From NCBI GenBank assembly GCA_004562915.1, contig SFQZ01000071.1:1-14383 (forward strand): a DNA stretch of 14,383 nucleotides, in the 5' to 3' direction. The stretch is from a bacterium. GTDB taxonomy: Bacteria > Bacillota_A > Clostridia > Lachnospirales > Lachnospiraceae. Below, in pieces: positions 7,198-14,383 of this stretch. Each line of letters begins with the position of its first letter. The stretch's first letter is position 1. The position numbers were made by a program, and so were the translations under genes. The notes under the pieces are model-generated. The model was not told the DNA's origin. It ran no database searches and saw nothing but the letters and a program-made list of their open reading frames with translations.

Positions 7198-7249
7198 ACT
7201 ATCATATAAAAATCAGTTATGAGTTTGTAAAAATATTTCAGGAGGCCAT

Positions 7250-8116
7250 ATGAATCTTGCCGAATTTCAAAAATACAAAGAAAATAAAGCACATACAGAC
7301 AAAACCTTCCCTTATAACACGTATTTATGCAGCATTCCTTTGGATTTTCCCTGTGTTCCTTATCATTGGCATAATGAAACAGAGTTGATTGTTATTCAAA
7401 AGGGAAGCGGGATTGTCCATGTGAATTTCAACCGGTACAAAGTGTCTGCAGGAAGTATTATTGTTGTGTTGCCGGGACATTTGCATTCCATTGAAGAAGA
7501 GGAAGGGATGAAAATGGAGTATGAAAATATTCTGTTTCGTGGAGGAATGTTATTTACAAATTCGGAGGATATTTGTTCCGGTGAATTCCTGACACCGTTG
7601 TTCAATGGTAAGATTCCTGTGGACAACCATATTCATCCGGGAATTTCGTATTATGATGAGTTTTCTTCTGTTGTAAAAAGTATGGACCGATTGTGTGAAC
7701 GGAGACCCTATGGATACCAACTTGCATTGAAGGGATATCTGTTTCAGCTGTTATTTCTTATTACTACCAATCAGCGTGGAAACCATCTTACAGCGGCGGA
7801 AGAAAAGACACTGCAGAAAATAAAATTTATCGTGCAGTTTGTGCAGGAGCATTACAGTGAGCAGATTACCATTGCGCAGATGGCAGAATTGTGTCATTAC
7901 AGTGCCTCCCATTTTATGAAATTTTTTAAGGAACATATGCATACCGGATTTGTAACTTATCTCAATGATTACCGATTAACCATGGCACATAGGATGCTGG
8001 GAACTTCACAGGACAGTATTCTTGAGATCTCCCAGCAGTGTGGATTTGAAAATCTATCTTATTTTAATCGCCTGTTCAAACGCAAGTACGGAGTAACACC
8101 CAGGCAGATACGATAA
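7250..8116 (+). CDS. AraC-family transcriptional regulator with N-terminal cupin domain
   Basis: The protein has 288 residues. Residues 35-85 (VPYHWHNETELIVIQKGSG, then GSIIVVLPGHLHSIE) form the double-stranded beta-helix sensor of sugar-responsive AraC-type regulators. The last 100 residues carry two helix-turn-helix motifs: ITIAQMAELCHYSASHFMKFFKE, and ILEISQQCGFENLSYFNRLFKRKYGVTPRQIR, a textbook AraC signature. ATG 7250 has AGGAGG at 7240-7245, a short 4-base spacer. It is divergent from glgP and lies upstream of, and in the same direction as, the LamG/phosphoesterase gene. It may activate either or respond to a carbohydrate, but the ligand cannot be predicted. There is no clear terminator after it. 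Confidence 0.93.
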   Translation: MNLAEFQKYKENKAHTDKTFPYNTYLCSIPLDFPCVPYHWHNETELIVIQKGSGIVHVNFNRYKVSAGSIIVVLPGHLHSIEEEEGMKMEYENILFRGGMLFTNSEDICSGEFLTPLFNGKIPVDNHIHPGISYYDEFSSVVKSMDRLCERRPYGYQLALKGYLFQLLFLITTNQRGNHLTAAEEKTLQKIKFIVQFVQEHYSEQITIAQMAELCHYSASHFMKFFKEHMHTGFVTYLNDYRLTMAHRMLGTSQDSILEISQQCGFENLSYFNRLFKRKYGVTPRQIR

Positions 8117-8169
8117 CAGGATCAGGAATAAAGCAGATAAAAATCCACTGACTCTCATAGTTTTGTCTA

Positions 8170-8198
8170 TTGTGACGATAGAATCGTATTGGTATCAT
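8170..8198 (+). promoter_or_regulatory. Possible promoter of the LamG/phosphoesterase gene
   Basis: TTGTGA (8170-8175) and TATCAT (8193-8198) are 17 bases apart, about 70 bases before the start codon. A small inverted repeat, ACGAT-AGA-ATCGT, lies between them and could be an operator. The match to consensus is moderate. Confidence 0.4.
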
Positions 8199-8269
8199 TG
8201 GCGTGGAAAAGATTACACTGACAGCAGAAAACAGTGCTAAAGTGACATAATCCGGGAGGAATCGAACAG

Positions 8270-10080
8270 ATGAATAAGACAGAAAATAACGGTAAGACGG
8301 TTGTAGACTGGAAATTTGATTCAGTATATTGCAAAGACGGTTCTCTGGAAAGCAATGATTTGATTATCAGAGACGCTTCAGGAAACGGGAATGATCTTCG
8401 GTTGAACACAGAGCGTATTTCCAAAGGAAAGAATGCAGATGCGTATATGACATTTGTGAAGGATAATATTTATGGGGATCAAGAGGCGGAATGTATTTAC
8501 ATGGGACCCGAGAACACGAAATCAGGAAAGAAGATAGGTGTATTTTTCGAGACAGTTTCTGATGCTCCTGTGAACAGAGAGGAATTTATAGATGGATATA
8601 CGATAGAAGTAATTCTGAAAATACCCTGTGACAGTGAACTTTCTACCTGGTCTGGTGTGCTTGGGCGAAAAGGTACCGGAAAGCTGTCAGGAATGAAAGG
8701 GGAAGAAACGCAGTCCAATGGCGGGCTGAATGTATCGGAATCCGGAGAGCTGCAGTGGAATCCGTGGACTGCGAACAATGATGAGATTCAGACAAATCCC
8801 ACCACCTGGTCGGATGCGGACGGTATCCAACCGGACAAATGGCATCATGTGGTGGTTAAAAATGATGGATATAGTACCATTATGATTGTTGATGGAATTC
8901 AGGTGCAGCGATGTAATACTTTTCAGAAGCAGACCGGTATCAAAGGATTGCATGCAAATGGTCAGGGCGTATGGGTTGTGGGTACCGCCTACTGGAGCGA
9001 GGCAGATACTTTTTCAGAGGCTCTTTGCGGGGATGCTATTTTTAAGGGATGCATTCAGGAAATCCGAATATGCAGGGGAGAAATAAATCCGAAAGATTAT
9101 CTGGTGACAGAACATAGAATCGATGACCGGTATCATCTTGCCGGCAATAATGATCCGTACCCGAATCTTGCTGGAGAGAGTAATTACACCTTTGTAAATA
9201 TTCCGGATCCTCAGTATCAGACCCAGTATAAACCGGAGATTGTGGATGCACAGATGGAATGGATTCGTGACAATGTGGAAAAACTGCGTATTGCAATGGC
9301 TATGTGTGTAGGAGATCTTTCGCAGGATGGAACGGTGCGTGAATTTTTGAGAGCAGATCGGCATTTTCTATCCTTGATCATGCCCGGATTCCCTATATGG
9401 TAACGGACGGAAATCACGATGGTCCTGAGTTTAAGAAATATTTCGGCGGAACCAGATATGAGAGACAGCCCGGATACCAGGGAACAGCCCCTTCGGGAAT
9501 TTCCGGTTATTCTATTATCAGTGTAGGTTCTTATGAGTATCTGTTTTTGTCCCTTCCATGGGAAGAAGAGGATATTAGCACAGATAAAGAATGGATCTTG
9601 CATATTCTGGATACACACCGGGAATATCCGACGATTGTGTTTTCACATTTTAATGAAGATATGGATACCTTTGTAAAACCTTTTGATCAGGTATTTATGA
9701 CAGTAAGAGGGCACATAGAAGAAAGATGGGTATCCACTTTTAAAAATAATGCCGGACATGATGTGATCGATGTGGTGACAAACTATCAGTTTGATCTATA
9801 TGGAGGAAATGGCTGGCTGAGTACCATGGAATTTGATGAGGAAGCAAACAGGATTTATTTCCGGTGTTACTCTCCGTGGGTGGAAAAGAAGATGAAAATT
9901 CTGAATGGTGAGATAGAAAATAACGGAATTCTTCTTCCGGGGGAAATGCGGCTGTTTCCGTTTGACAAGCTTTGTAATGAAGTCGTTGTAACGGATAATA
10001 CAGTGATAGAAATAGACTTCAAAAAACGATTTGCCGGTTCGGCAACAGGGACACAAAGTCAAGGCATCGGTCCCCGCTGA
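8270..10080 (+). pseudogene. LamG-domain calcineurin-like metallophosphoesterase, frameshifted
   Basis: Two overlapping frames (8270-9403 and 9397-10080) encode one protein of about 603 residues. The first part has a LamG/concanavalin-like jelly-roll (IEVILKIP, DKWHHVVVKNDG, IQEIRICRGEI at about 105-270). A calcineurin-like phosphoesterase begins with IPDPQYQ and GDLSQDG and continues in the other frame with TDGNHDG, FSHFNED and a late GHIEER, the usual metal-ligand blocks. Continuity is clear: adding one T to the run at 9364-9367 gives DRHFSILDHARIPYMVTDGNHD. So a single-base deletion, real or a sequencing error, breaks the gene between its metal-binding motifs. GGGAGG (8254-8259) is 10 bases before ATG 8270, and a TGA lies upstream in frame. 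There is no signal peptide at this start, which is odd because many LamG proteins are exported. The substrate is unknown. Confidence 0.85.
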
Positions 10081-10130
10081 TTCTTGGTTACAATGCTGAA
10101 AATAGTCTTGAAAAAATAATTTTTTCTGTA

Positions 10131-10159
10131 TTGAATCTTTCAAAATGTTCTCCTATAAT
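10131..10159 (+). promoter_or_regulatory. Sigma-A-type promoter of the first MATE gene
   Basis: TTGAAT (10131-10136) and a perfect TATAAT (10154-10159) are 17 bases apart, about 50 bases before the MATE start codon. This gives the transporter its own vegetative promoter, independent of the broken upstream gene. Confidence 0.78.
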
Positions 10160-10209
10160 AGGGGACGTGCGAAAATTTGGAGTTCATTTTTTGAAAGGCG
10201 GGATAGCAT

Positions 10210-11541
10210 ATGGAAAAAGACATGACAGTAGGAAACCCGGCGAAAATTATTTGGAATTTCACTTTGCCGGTAGTGATTGGCAATATTTTTCAGCAGTTTT
10301 ATACGATGGTAGATACAGTAATTGTGGGAAAGTTCGTAGGAACCAATGCACTGGCTGCGGTAGGAGCCACCGGTACGATTTGTTTTCTGATTCTGGGATT
10401 TCTGATGGGATTGACAGCAGGTTTTACAGTTTTGACAAGTCAGAGATTTGGAGCCGGAGATATGGCCGGCATGCGGAAAACAGTAGGTTCGGCGGCGGTA
10501 TTATCCGTGATTATCTCTATTATTATGACGGTTGTCAGTATGGCAGGTATGAAGGCTTTACTTAAGCTGATGAATACACCGGATGATATTTTTCATGATG
10601 CATATATGTATATTATGATTATCTGTGCAGGTATTTTTGCACAGGTTCTGTACAATCTTCTGGCGGGTATTCTGAGGGCCCTTGGAAACAGTAAAACACC
10701 TTTATATTTCCTTTTATTTTCAGCCGGACTGAATATATTACTGGATTTGCTTCTGATTATTGTGTTTCATCTGGGAGCGCCGGGAGCGGCTTACGCTACT
10801 GTGATTGCTCAGGGAGTGTCAGGTATTCTTTGCCTGATTTATATTATTAAGAAAGTACCTCTTCTGAGACTGGAAAAATCAGATTTCAAACCAAATGCTC
10901 ATTTGATTCGAACACAGCTGTCACTGGGATTTCCCATGGCACTGCAATTTTCTATCACTGCAATCGGAACGATGATGGTACAGTCTGCATTGAATATTCT
11001 GGGATCTGTACATGTGGCGGCATTTACTGCTGCAAGTAAAATAGAACAGGTGATTTCTCAGATGTATGTTGCACTTGGCACTACCATGGCTACCTATTCG
11101 GCACAGAATATGGGTGCAGGAAAAGTAAAAAGAATTCATCAAGGATTTATGGCAGCTACCGTAATTTCTTTTGTCTACTCGGCACTGGCGGGTATTTTGA
11201 CATACTATTGGGGCTATAAACTGACAGGTTTGTTTGTATCGGAAAATCTGGATATGGTTATCGGTCTGGTAGATATTTACCTGAAATGCGCTACCCTGTT
11301 CTTTATCCCGCTGGCAGTTGTCAATGTATACAGAAACGGTATCCAGGGAATGGGATTTGGTCTGGCAGCTATGATGGGCGGAGTAGCAGAACTTGTAGGT
11401 CGTGGAGTTGTGGCGACAGCAGCCTCAGGATATAAGAGTTATTGGGGAATCTGCATGGCCAGCCCGGTGGCATGGATACTTGCGGCGGTGCTGTTTCTCG
11501 TTATGTACTGGATGATTATGCGTAGGTTAAAAAAGGGTTAA
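10210..11541 (+). CDS. MATE family multidrug/toxin efflux transporter (MepA-like)
   Basis: The product is a 443-residue inner-membrane protein with about 12 hydrophobic helices, the normal MATE length. These proteins export cationic drugs or metabolites in exchange for Na+ or H+. Family signatures include the N-terminal IFQQFYTMVDTVIVGKFVG and the loop FGAGDMAGMRKTV. In the second half, FPMALQFSITAIGTMMVQ mirrors the first and SAQNMGAGKVKRIHQGF repeats the loop motif. ATG 10210 is preceded by AAAGGCGGG. The stop overlaps the spmB stop on the opposite strand by 4 bases (11538-11541), with no terminator between the two. It belongs to the same subfamily as the MATE gene at 12130-13485. The substrate cannot be assigned. 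Confidence 0.95.
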   Translation: MEKDMTVGNPAKIIWNFTLPVVIGNIFQQFYTMVDTVIVGKFVGTNALAAVGATGTICFLILGFLMGLTAGFTVLTSQRFGAGDMAGMRKTVGSAAVLSVIISIIMTVVSMAGMKALLKLMNTPDDIFHDAYMYIMIICAGIFAQVLYNLLAGILRALGNSKTPLYFLLFSAGLNILLDLLLIIVFHLGAPGAAYATVIAQGVSGILCLIYIIKKVPLLRLEKSDFKPNAHLIRTQLSLGFPMALQFSITAIGTMMVQSALNILGSVHVAAFTAASKIEQVISQMYVALGTTMATYSAQNMGAGKVKRIHQGFMAATVISFVYSALAGILTYYWGYKLTGLFVSENLDMVIGLVDIYLKCATLFFIPLAVVNVYRNGIQGMGFGLAAMMGGVAELVGRGVVATAASGYKSYWGICMASPVAWILAAVLFLVMYWMIMRRLKKG

Positions 11542-12062
11542 ATCATACCGGCCAGAATTACGCTGGCTATGGTTCCAGTGAGGGTTGCCAGAAGAGCACC
11601 GGGCAAGGTGTAGCGTGTCTTGGTAACTTTGGCGGCAATAAAATAAACACTCATTGTGTAAAAAATAGTTTCGGTACTGCTCAGAATCAGGGATGCGATG
11701 AGTCCTGATCTGGAGTCAGTACCGAATTCTTTATATATATCCAGAAGGAGACCTGTGGCAGCACTGGAGGAAAACATTTTGACAATGGTCAGCGGAACCA
11801 GTTCGGAGGGAAAACCGATTCGATCCAGTATACCGCCAAAGAGACTTCCAAGCATATCCAGAAATCCGGAAGCCCGCAGAATGCCTACTCCGGTCATCAA
11901 TCCGATCAGAGTGGGCATAATTTTTACGACGGTCTTTAAACCGCTGGCTGCTCCGTCTACAAAGTCTTCATAAATATTTCTTTTCATGAGAAAACCGAAT
12001 CCCACAATATAAAACAGAATAAGGGGAATCATAAGATCGGATAAAAATAGCAGGATTTTCAT
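11538..12062 (-). CDS. spmB: Spore maturation protein B
   Basis: A 174-residue membrane protein of the nucleoside-recognition (Gate) family matches SpmB along its whole length. It starts with a hydrophobic helix (MKILLFLSDLMIPLILFYIVG). It then has KIMPTLIGLMTGVGILRASG and the conserved core SSSAATGLLLDIYKEFGTDS, SSTETIFYTMSVYF and RYTLPGALLATL. With SpmA it is needed for full dehydration of the spore core. ATG 12062 is preceded by CGGAG. In most clostridia spmB directly follows spmA in the same direction. Here it is about 7 kb away on the opposite strand, just downstream of a MATE terminator, so it needs its own promoter within about 50 bases. I see no convincing sporulation-sigma site there. 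The gene itself is intact. Confidence 0.93.
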   Translation of the reverse strand: MKILLFLSDLMIPLILFYIVGFGFLMKRNIYEDFVDGAASGLKTVVKIMPTLIGLMTGVGILRASGFLDMLGSLFGGILDRIGFPSELVPLTIVKMFSSSAATGLLLDIYKEFGTDSRSGLIASLILSSTETIFYTMSVYFIAAKVTKTRYTLPGALLATLTGTIASVILAGMI

Positions 12063-12108
12063 AAAAACTCCGATTGAGTTGTTGATTTATTTTATTCCTG
12101 ACAAGTGC

Positions 12109-12143
12109 AAAAAAGACCCGGGGAAATATTTAAACTCCCCGGG
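12109..12143 (-). terminator. Rho-independent terminator of the crp-MATE operon
   Basis: On the minus strand, CCCGGGGA and TCCCCGGG (12117-12124 with 12136-12143) form a perfect GC-rich 8-bp stem with an 11-base AT loop, followed by TCTTTTTT. The MATE stop codon (12130-12132) lies in the loop, so the last codons of the gene form one arm of the stem. Confidence 0.9.
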
Positions 12144-13485
12144 GAAATCTGCGGAATTTTATGATGTAATAGATGATAAATAAAACTGCGGTTATAAACC
12201 AGGTAATCGGGTAACTGAAGATAATCGTGGAAATCTCCGGCTTGAAAGGTACCACAAATAGAATCCAGATCACACGCAGGACGCATATGCCGCAGCAGGT
12301 CATAATCATAGGGATTACCACATCACCGGTGCCGCGCAAGGCTCCGGATAAAAGTTCTATAAATACGTAGAGAAAGTAGGTAGGAGCAATCAGATGCAGC
12401 ATATTCATACCAATGGTGACAACAGAGGCATCTGCGGTAAAAAGATGAAAAAGCATTTCTCCTCCAACAAAGAAAAAGCCGGTGATGGCGAAAGCCGTTG
12501 CCAGAGCCATACCGATCCCTACAATTACACTTTTTTTCATCCGATCATACTTTCCGGCTCCAAAATTCTGTCCTACAAAGGTAGTGACAGCGATTCCGAA
12601 AGCACTGTTTACCATCCAGTAAAAGGCATCAATTTTTCCAAAAGCGGTCCAGGCAGCAATCGTATCTGTTCCGAAATTGTTCAGAGAGGCCTGAATCATC
12701 ATGTTGGAAGCCGAATACATAATCGTTTGAAATCCTGTAGGAAGTCCGATCCAGATCAGAGAAAGAAGAGCTGCTTTATAAAGACGGATTTCTTTCAGTT
12801 CCAGACAGTACAGATCATCGGAATGCATCAGCGCCCGGGTAACAAGGACGGCACTGACTGCCTGAGAAAATACAGTAGCGATGGCAACACCGCTTACCCC
12901 CATATGAAAAACAAGCACAAGAACAACATCCAGAATAATGTTAAGAACGCAGCAGACAATCAGATAATACAGCGGGCGTATGGAATCTCCCACAGCTCTC
13001 AGAATGCTGGATCCTACATTATAGATAAAGACAAAAAGGATACCGGCGAAATAAATTCTCAGATACAGGATAGAGTCCTTCATCAAATCTTCCGGAGTGT
13101 TCATGATTCGAAGAAGCAACGGAGAGAGAATAATTCCCAAAACGGAAATCATCACACTTCCAACGATAGAAAAAGCATAAGCCGTGTGCAGGGAACGATT
13201 CAGATGTTCTCTGTCACCGGCACCGTAATATTGGGAAATAATAACCGTAGCACCGGAAGCCAGTCCTACGAAAAACCCCACTACAAGATTGACAATCTGA
13301 GCAGCAGAACCGCCTACGGCAGCAAGTGCTTCTTTTCCCACAAACCGTCCTACGATAATCGTATCAGCCGTGTTATAGAGTTGTTGAAAGAAAGTACCCA
13401 GTACAATCGGAAAGAAAAAAAGCAGCAGCTGTTTCCAGATGACACCTTCTGTAATCTGATTTTGAGTTGTTTCTTTTGTATTCAT
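12130..13485 (-). CDS. MATE family efflux transporter, coupled to a Crp/Fnr regulator
   Basis: A 451-residue polytopic membrane protein of the MATE family. Signatures are FFQQLYNTADTIIVGRFVG near the N-terminus, QYYGAGDREHLNRSLHTAY, and in the second half GLPTGFQTIMYSASNMMIQ and GQNFGAGKYDRMKKSV. I start it at ATG 13485, because CCGGAGGA stands about 9 bases upstream. The long open extension upstream is the regulator gene read in another frame. The start codon overlaps the stop of the upstream regulator (ATGA), so translation is probably coupled and the regulator likely controls this pump. It resembles the MATE product at 10210-11541 but is clearly divergent, so this is not a recent duplication. 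The final codons lie within the terminator stem. The substrate is unknown. Confidence 0.95.
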   Translation of the reverse strand: MNTKETTQNQITEGVIWKQLLLFFFPIVLGTFFQQLYNTADTIIVGRFVGKEALAAVGGSAAQIVNLVVGFFVGLASGATVIISQYYGAGDREHLNRSLHTAYAFSIVGSVMISVLGIILSPLLLRIMNTPEDLMKDSILYLRIYFAGILFVFIYNVGSSILRAVGDSIRPLYYLIVCCVLNIILDVVLVLVFHMGVSGVAIATVFSQAVSAVLVTRALMHSDDLYCLELKEIRLYKAALLSLIWIGLPTGFQTIMYSASNMMIQASLNNFGTDTIAAWTAFGKIDAFYWMVNSAFGIAVTTFVGQNFGAGKYDRMKKSVIVGIGMALATAFAITGFFFVGGEMLFHLFTADASVVTIGMNMLHLIAPTYFLYVFIELLSGALRGTGDVVIPMIMTCCGICVLRVIWILFVVPFKPEISTIIFSYPITWFITAVLFIIYYIIKFRRFPRGV

Positions 13486-14141
13486 AGATATATTCCTCCG
13501 GAAAGCAAAGTAATATCGTGTTTGTCGGTCTGAAGAATTCCTTCGTCCTTCATTTTTTTCAGTTCCCGCATCATGGCACTGCGGTCTACAGAAAGATAGT
13601 CTGCTAGTGAACTGTAAGAAAACGGCAGGGTAAATATCTGTGACTGATTCTGGGCAGATAAAATAGAAAAATAACACAGCAGTTTATCCCGGATAGTTCT
13701 CTGGCTCAATACCTCCAGTCGCTTGCTCAACTGTACTGATTTTTGGGCAATGATCTGAAGTGCGTTGTTGACCAGTTGACTGTGAAAGCTACAGGCTTGG
13801 GGGCAGCGCTTGATCAGATGAGAATAATCTATGTATAATATTTTACTGTCCTTTAAACTGTATATTTGAAGTGATCCCCCTGAAAAAGCAGTGTAAGACA
13901 AAGGTTCACCAAAAAGACTGCCCGGTTCCAGCTGTTCCAGTATGGTCTGGCGCCCATCGGTGTGGGTTCTGACAAGCTGAACAGTTCCTTCCATAACGAT
14001 ACCAATCTGTTCACTGTTCTCACCATAGGAACAGACACGCTGTCCTGTCTGATACCATTTTTCTGATGCATGAAAACATACCATCATACGGTTCCATTCC
14101 GATTTACTGATATTTTGAAAAATATGTTGAACCTTCTCCAT
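13482..14141 (-). CDS. Crp/Fnr-family transcriptional regulator
   Basis: A 219-residue cytoplasmic regulator. Residues 15-110 form the cyclic-nucleotide-binding-like beta roll (GIVMEGTVQLVRT, then PGSLFGEPLSY). A dimerisation helix spans about 120-150. A Crp-type winged helix-turn-helix lies at 172-206 (SYSSLADYLSVDRSAMMRELKKM). There is no FNR-like cysteine cluster near the N-terminus, so iron-sulfur oxygen sensing is unlikely, and the ligand is unknown. ATG 14141 is chosen because GAGGTGAT precedes it by 5 bases; an earlier in-frame ATG at 14204 falls in the promoter region. The gene is first in an operon with the MATE transporter, overlapping it by 4 bases. A palindrome upstream suggests autoregulation. 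Confidence 0.93.
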   Translation of the reverse strand: MEKVQHIFQNISKSEWNRMMVCFHASEKWYQTGQRVCSYGENSEQIGIVMEGTVQLVRTHTDGRQTILEQLEPGSLFGEPLSYTAFSGGSLQIYSLKDSKILYIDYSHLIKRCPQACSFHSQLVNNALQIIAQKSVQLSKRLEVLSQRTIRDKLLCYFSILSAQNQSQIFTLPFSYSSLADYLSVDRSAMMRELKKMKDEGILQTDKHDITLLSGGIYL

Positions 14142-14190
14142 GTTATCACCTCGTGAAAAAATGCAAAAAAATATATAAAACTCACTGTTT

Positions 14191-14206
14191 TGTTGTATTT
14201 GCAACA
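14191..14206. promoter_or_regulatory. CRP-like palindromic operator upstream of the Crp/Fnr gene
   Basis: TGTTG-TATTTG-CAACA has perfect 5-bp arms with a 6-base spacer, the same geometry as the CRP site TGTGA-N6-TCACA. A wider pair, ACTGTT and AACAGT, encloses it. It lies 50 to 65 bases before the regulator's start codon, between the two divergent transcripts. It is most simply the regulator's own site; this is inferred from position and symmetry. Confidence 0.6.
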
Positions 14207-14227
14207 GTATTTTTCATGGAAAATGAA

Positions 14228-14263
14228 TATAATATACACAACAAGCAAATCTTATAGTATAAT
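14228..14263 (+). promoter_or_regulatory. Promoter(s) for a rightward transcript
   Basis: Two perfect TATAAT boxes on the plus strand (14228-14233 and 14258-14263) precede a purine-rich AAAGGGGG. Neither has a strong -35 at 17 bases. The second is the better placed for a transcript beginning near 14270. Confidence 0.45.
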
Positions 14264-14269
14264 GCTATT

Positions 14270-14383
14270 ATAAATCAAAGAAAGGGGGTAGTGTAAAGTA
14301 GCCTATGAAAAAATGGAGCTGAAAAAAATGGCTCCATGGGAACCTTGAAAATTGCAGATATGTTAGTTTTCGGCAGCGTACGC
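14270..14383 (+). ncRNA. Start of an unidentified leader or structured RNA, cut by the window edge
   Basis: After the TATAAT at 14258 there is no open frame longer than a few codons. ATG 14305 reaches a stop after five codons despite the AAAGGGGG before it. ATGGAGC (14313-14319) and GCTCCAT (14331-14337) form a perfect 7-bp stem with an 11-base A-rich loop and no T-run. The region could be a long 5' leader, a riboswitch or a free-standing noncoding RNA. I do not recognise the family, and the window ends before its 3' half. Confidence 0.3.

Noticed and set aside
12394..13533. Long plus-strand open frame of 379 codons
   Set aside because: It is antisense to the MATE gene; the translation is low-complexity and hydrophilic, with no family motifs or ribosome binding site.
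13486..13677. N-terminal extension of the second MATE protein
   Set aside because: It overlaps the Crp/Fnr gene in another frame and lacks MATE homology; ATG 13485 has a strong ribosome binding site.
14305..14322. Small peptide gene after AAAGGGGG
   Set aside because: The frame closes after five codons, too short to support as a gene.

Overview
The window looks like chromosomal DNA from an anaerobic, spore-forming Firmicute of the gut clostridia, most likely Lachnospiraceae. Pointers are a SpmA/SpmB pair of spore-maturation genes, a 750-residue Firmicute-type glycogen phosphorylase, MATE pumps, strong AGGAGG-type ribosome binding sites and moderate GC. I cannot name a species. No tRNA, rRNA, CRISPR array or insertion sequence is visible.

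Left region (1 to about 4337): the end of an integrated element. It begins inside the gene for a large serine recombinase, whose zinc ribbon and coiled coil are present and whose catalytic domain lies off the left edge. A near-consensus promoter then drives a compact two-gene unit. Its first product is a 145-residue all-helical protein with HEPN-like features. Its second is an 878-residue ATPase with a KGGVGRT SIMIBI-type P-loop, a second AAA/STAND-like P-loop and a C-terminal winged helix. These genes are clearly more AT-rich than the rest. The layout fits an anti-phage or conflict module carried as cargo, but no function is proven. Two inverted repeats follow. The sequence then runs, with no start codon or ribosome binding site of its own, into the 3' part of spmA (about 4335-4637). 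The element therefore appears to sit inside a sporulation gene. That could be plain disruption or a skin-like element that is excised in the mother cell or forespore.

Middle region (4640-10080): a REP-like repeat cluster, then glgP (minus strand) divergent from an AraC-family regulator with a cupin-type sensor domain. Next is a LamG/calcineurin-like phosphoesterase gene broken by a one-base deletion in a T-run.

Right region (10081-14383): a MATE transporter with a strong promoter converges on spmB. spmB is thus separated from spmA by about 7 kb and inverted relative to it, which suggests a rearrangement. Beyond it, a Crp/Fnr-type regulator and a second MATE transporter form a translationally coupled operon (ATGA overlap) that ends in a strong terminator. 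The regulator has a CRP-like palindrome upstream of its start. The last 120 bases hold a divergent promoter and the start of an unidentified transcript with a hairpin, possibly a structured RNA.
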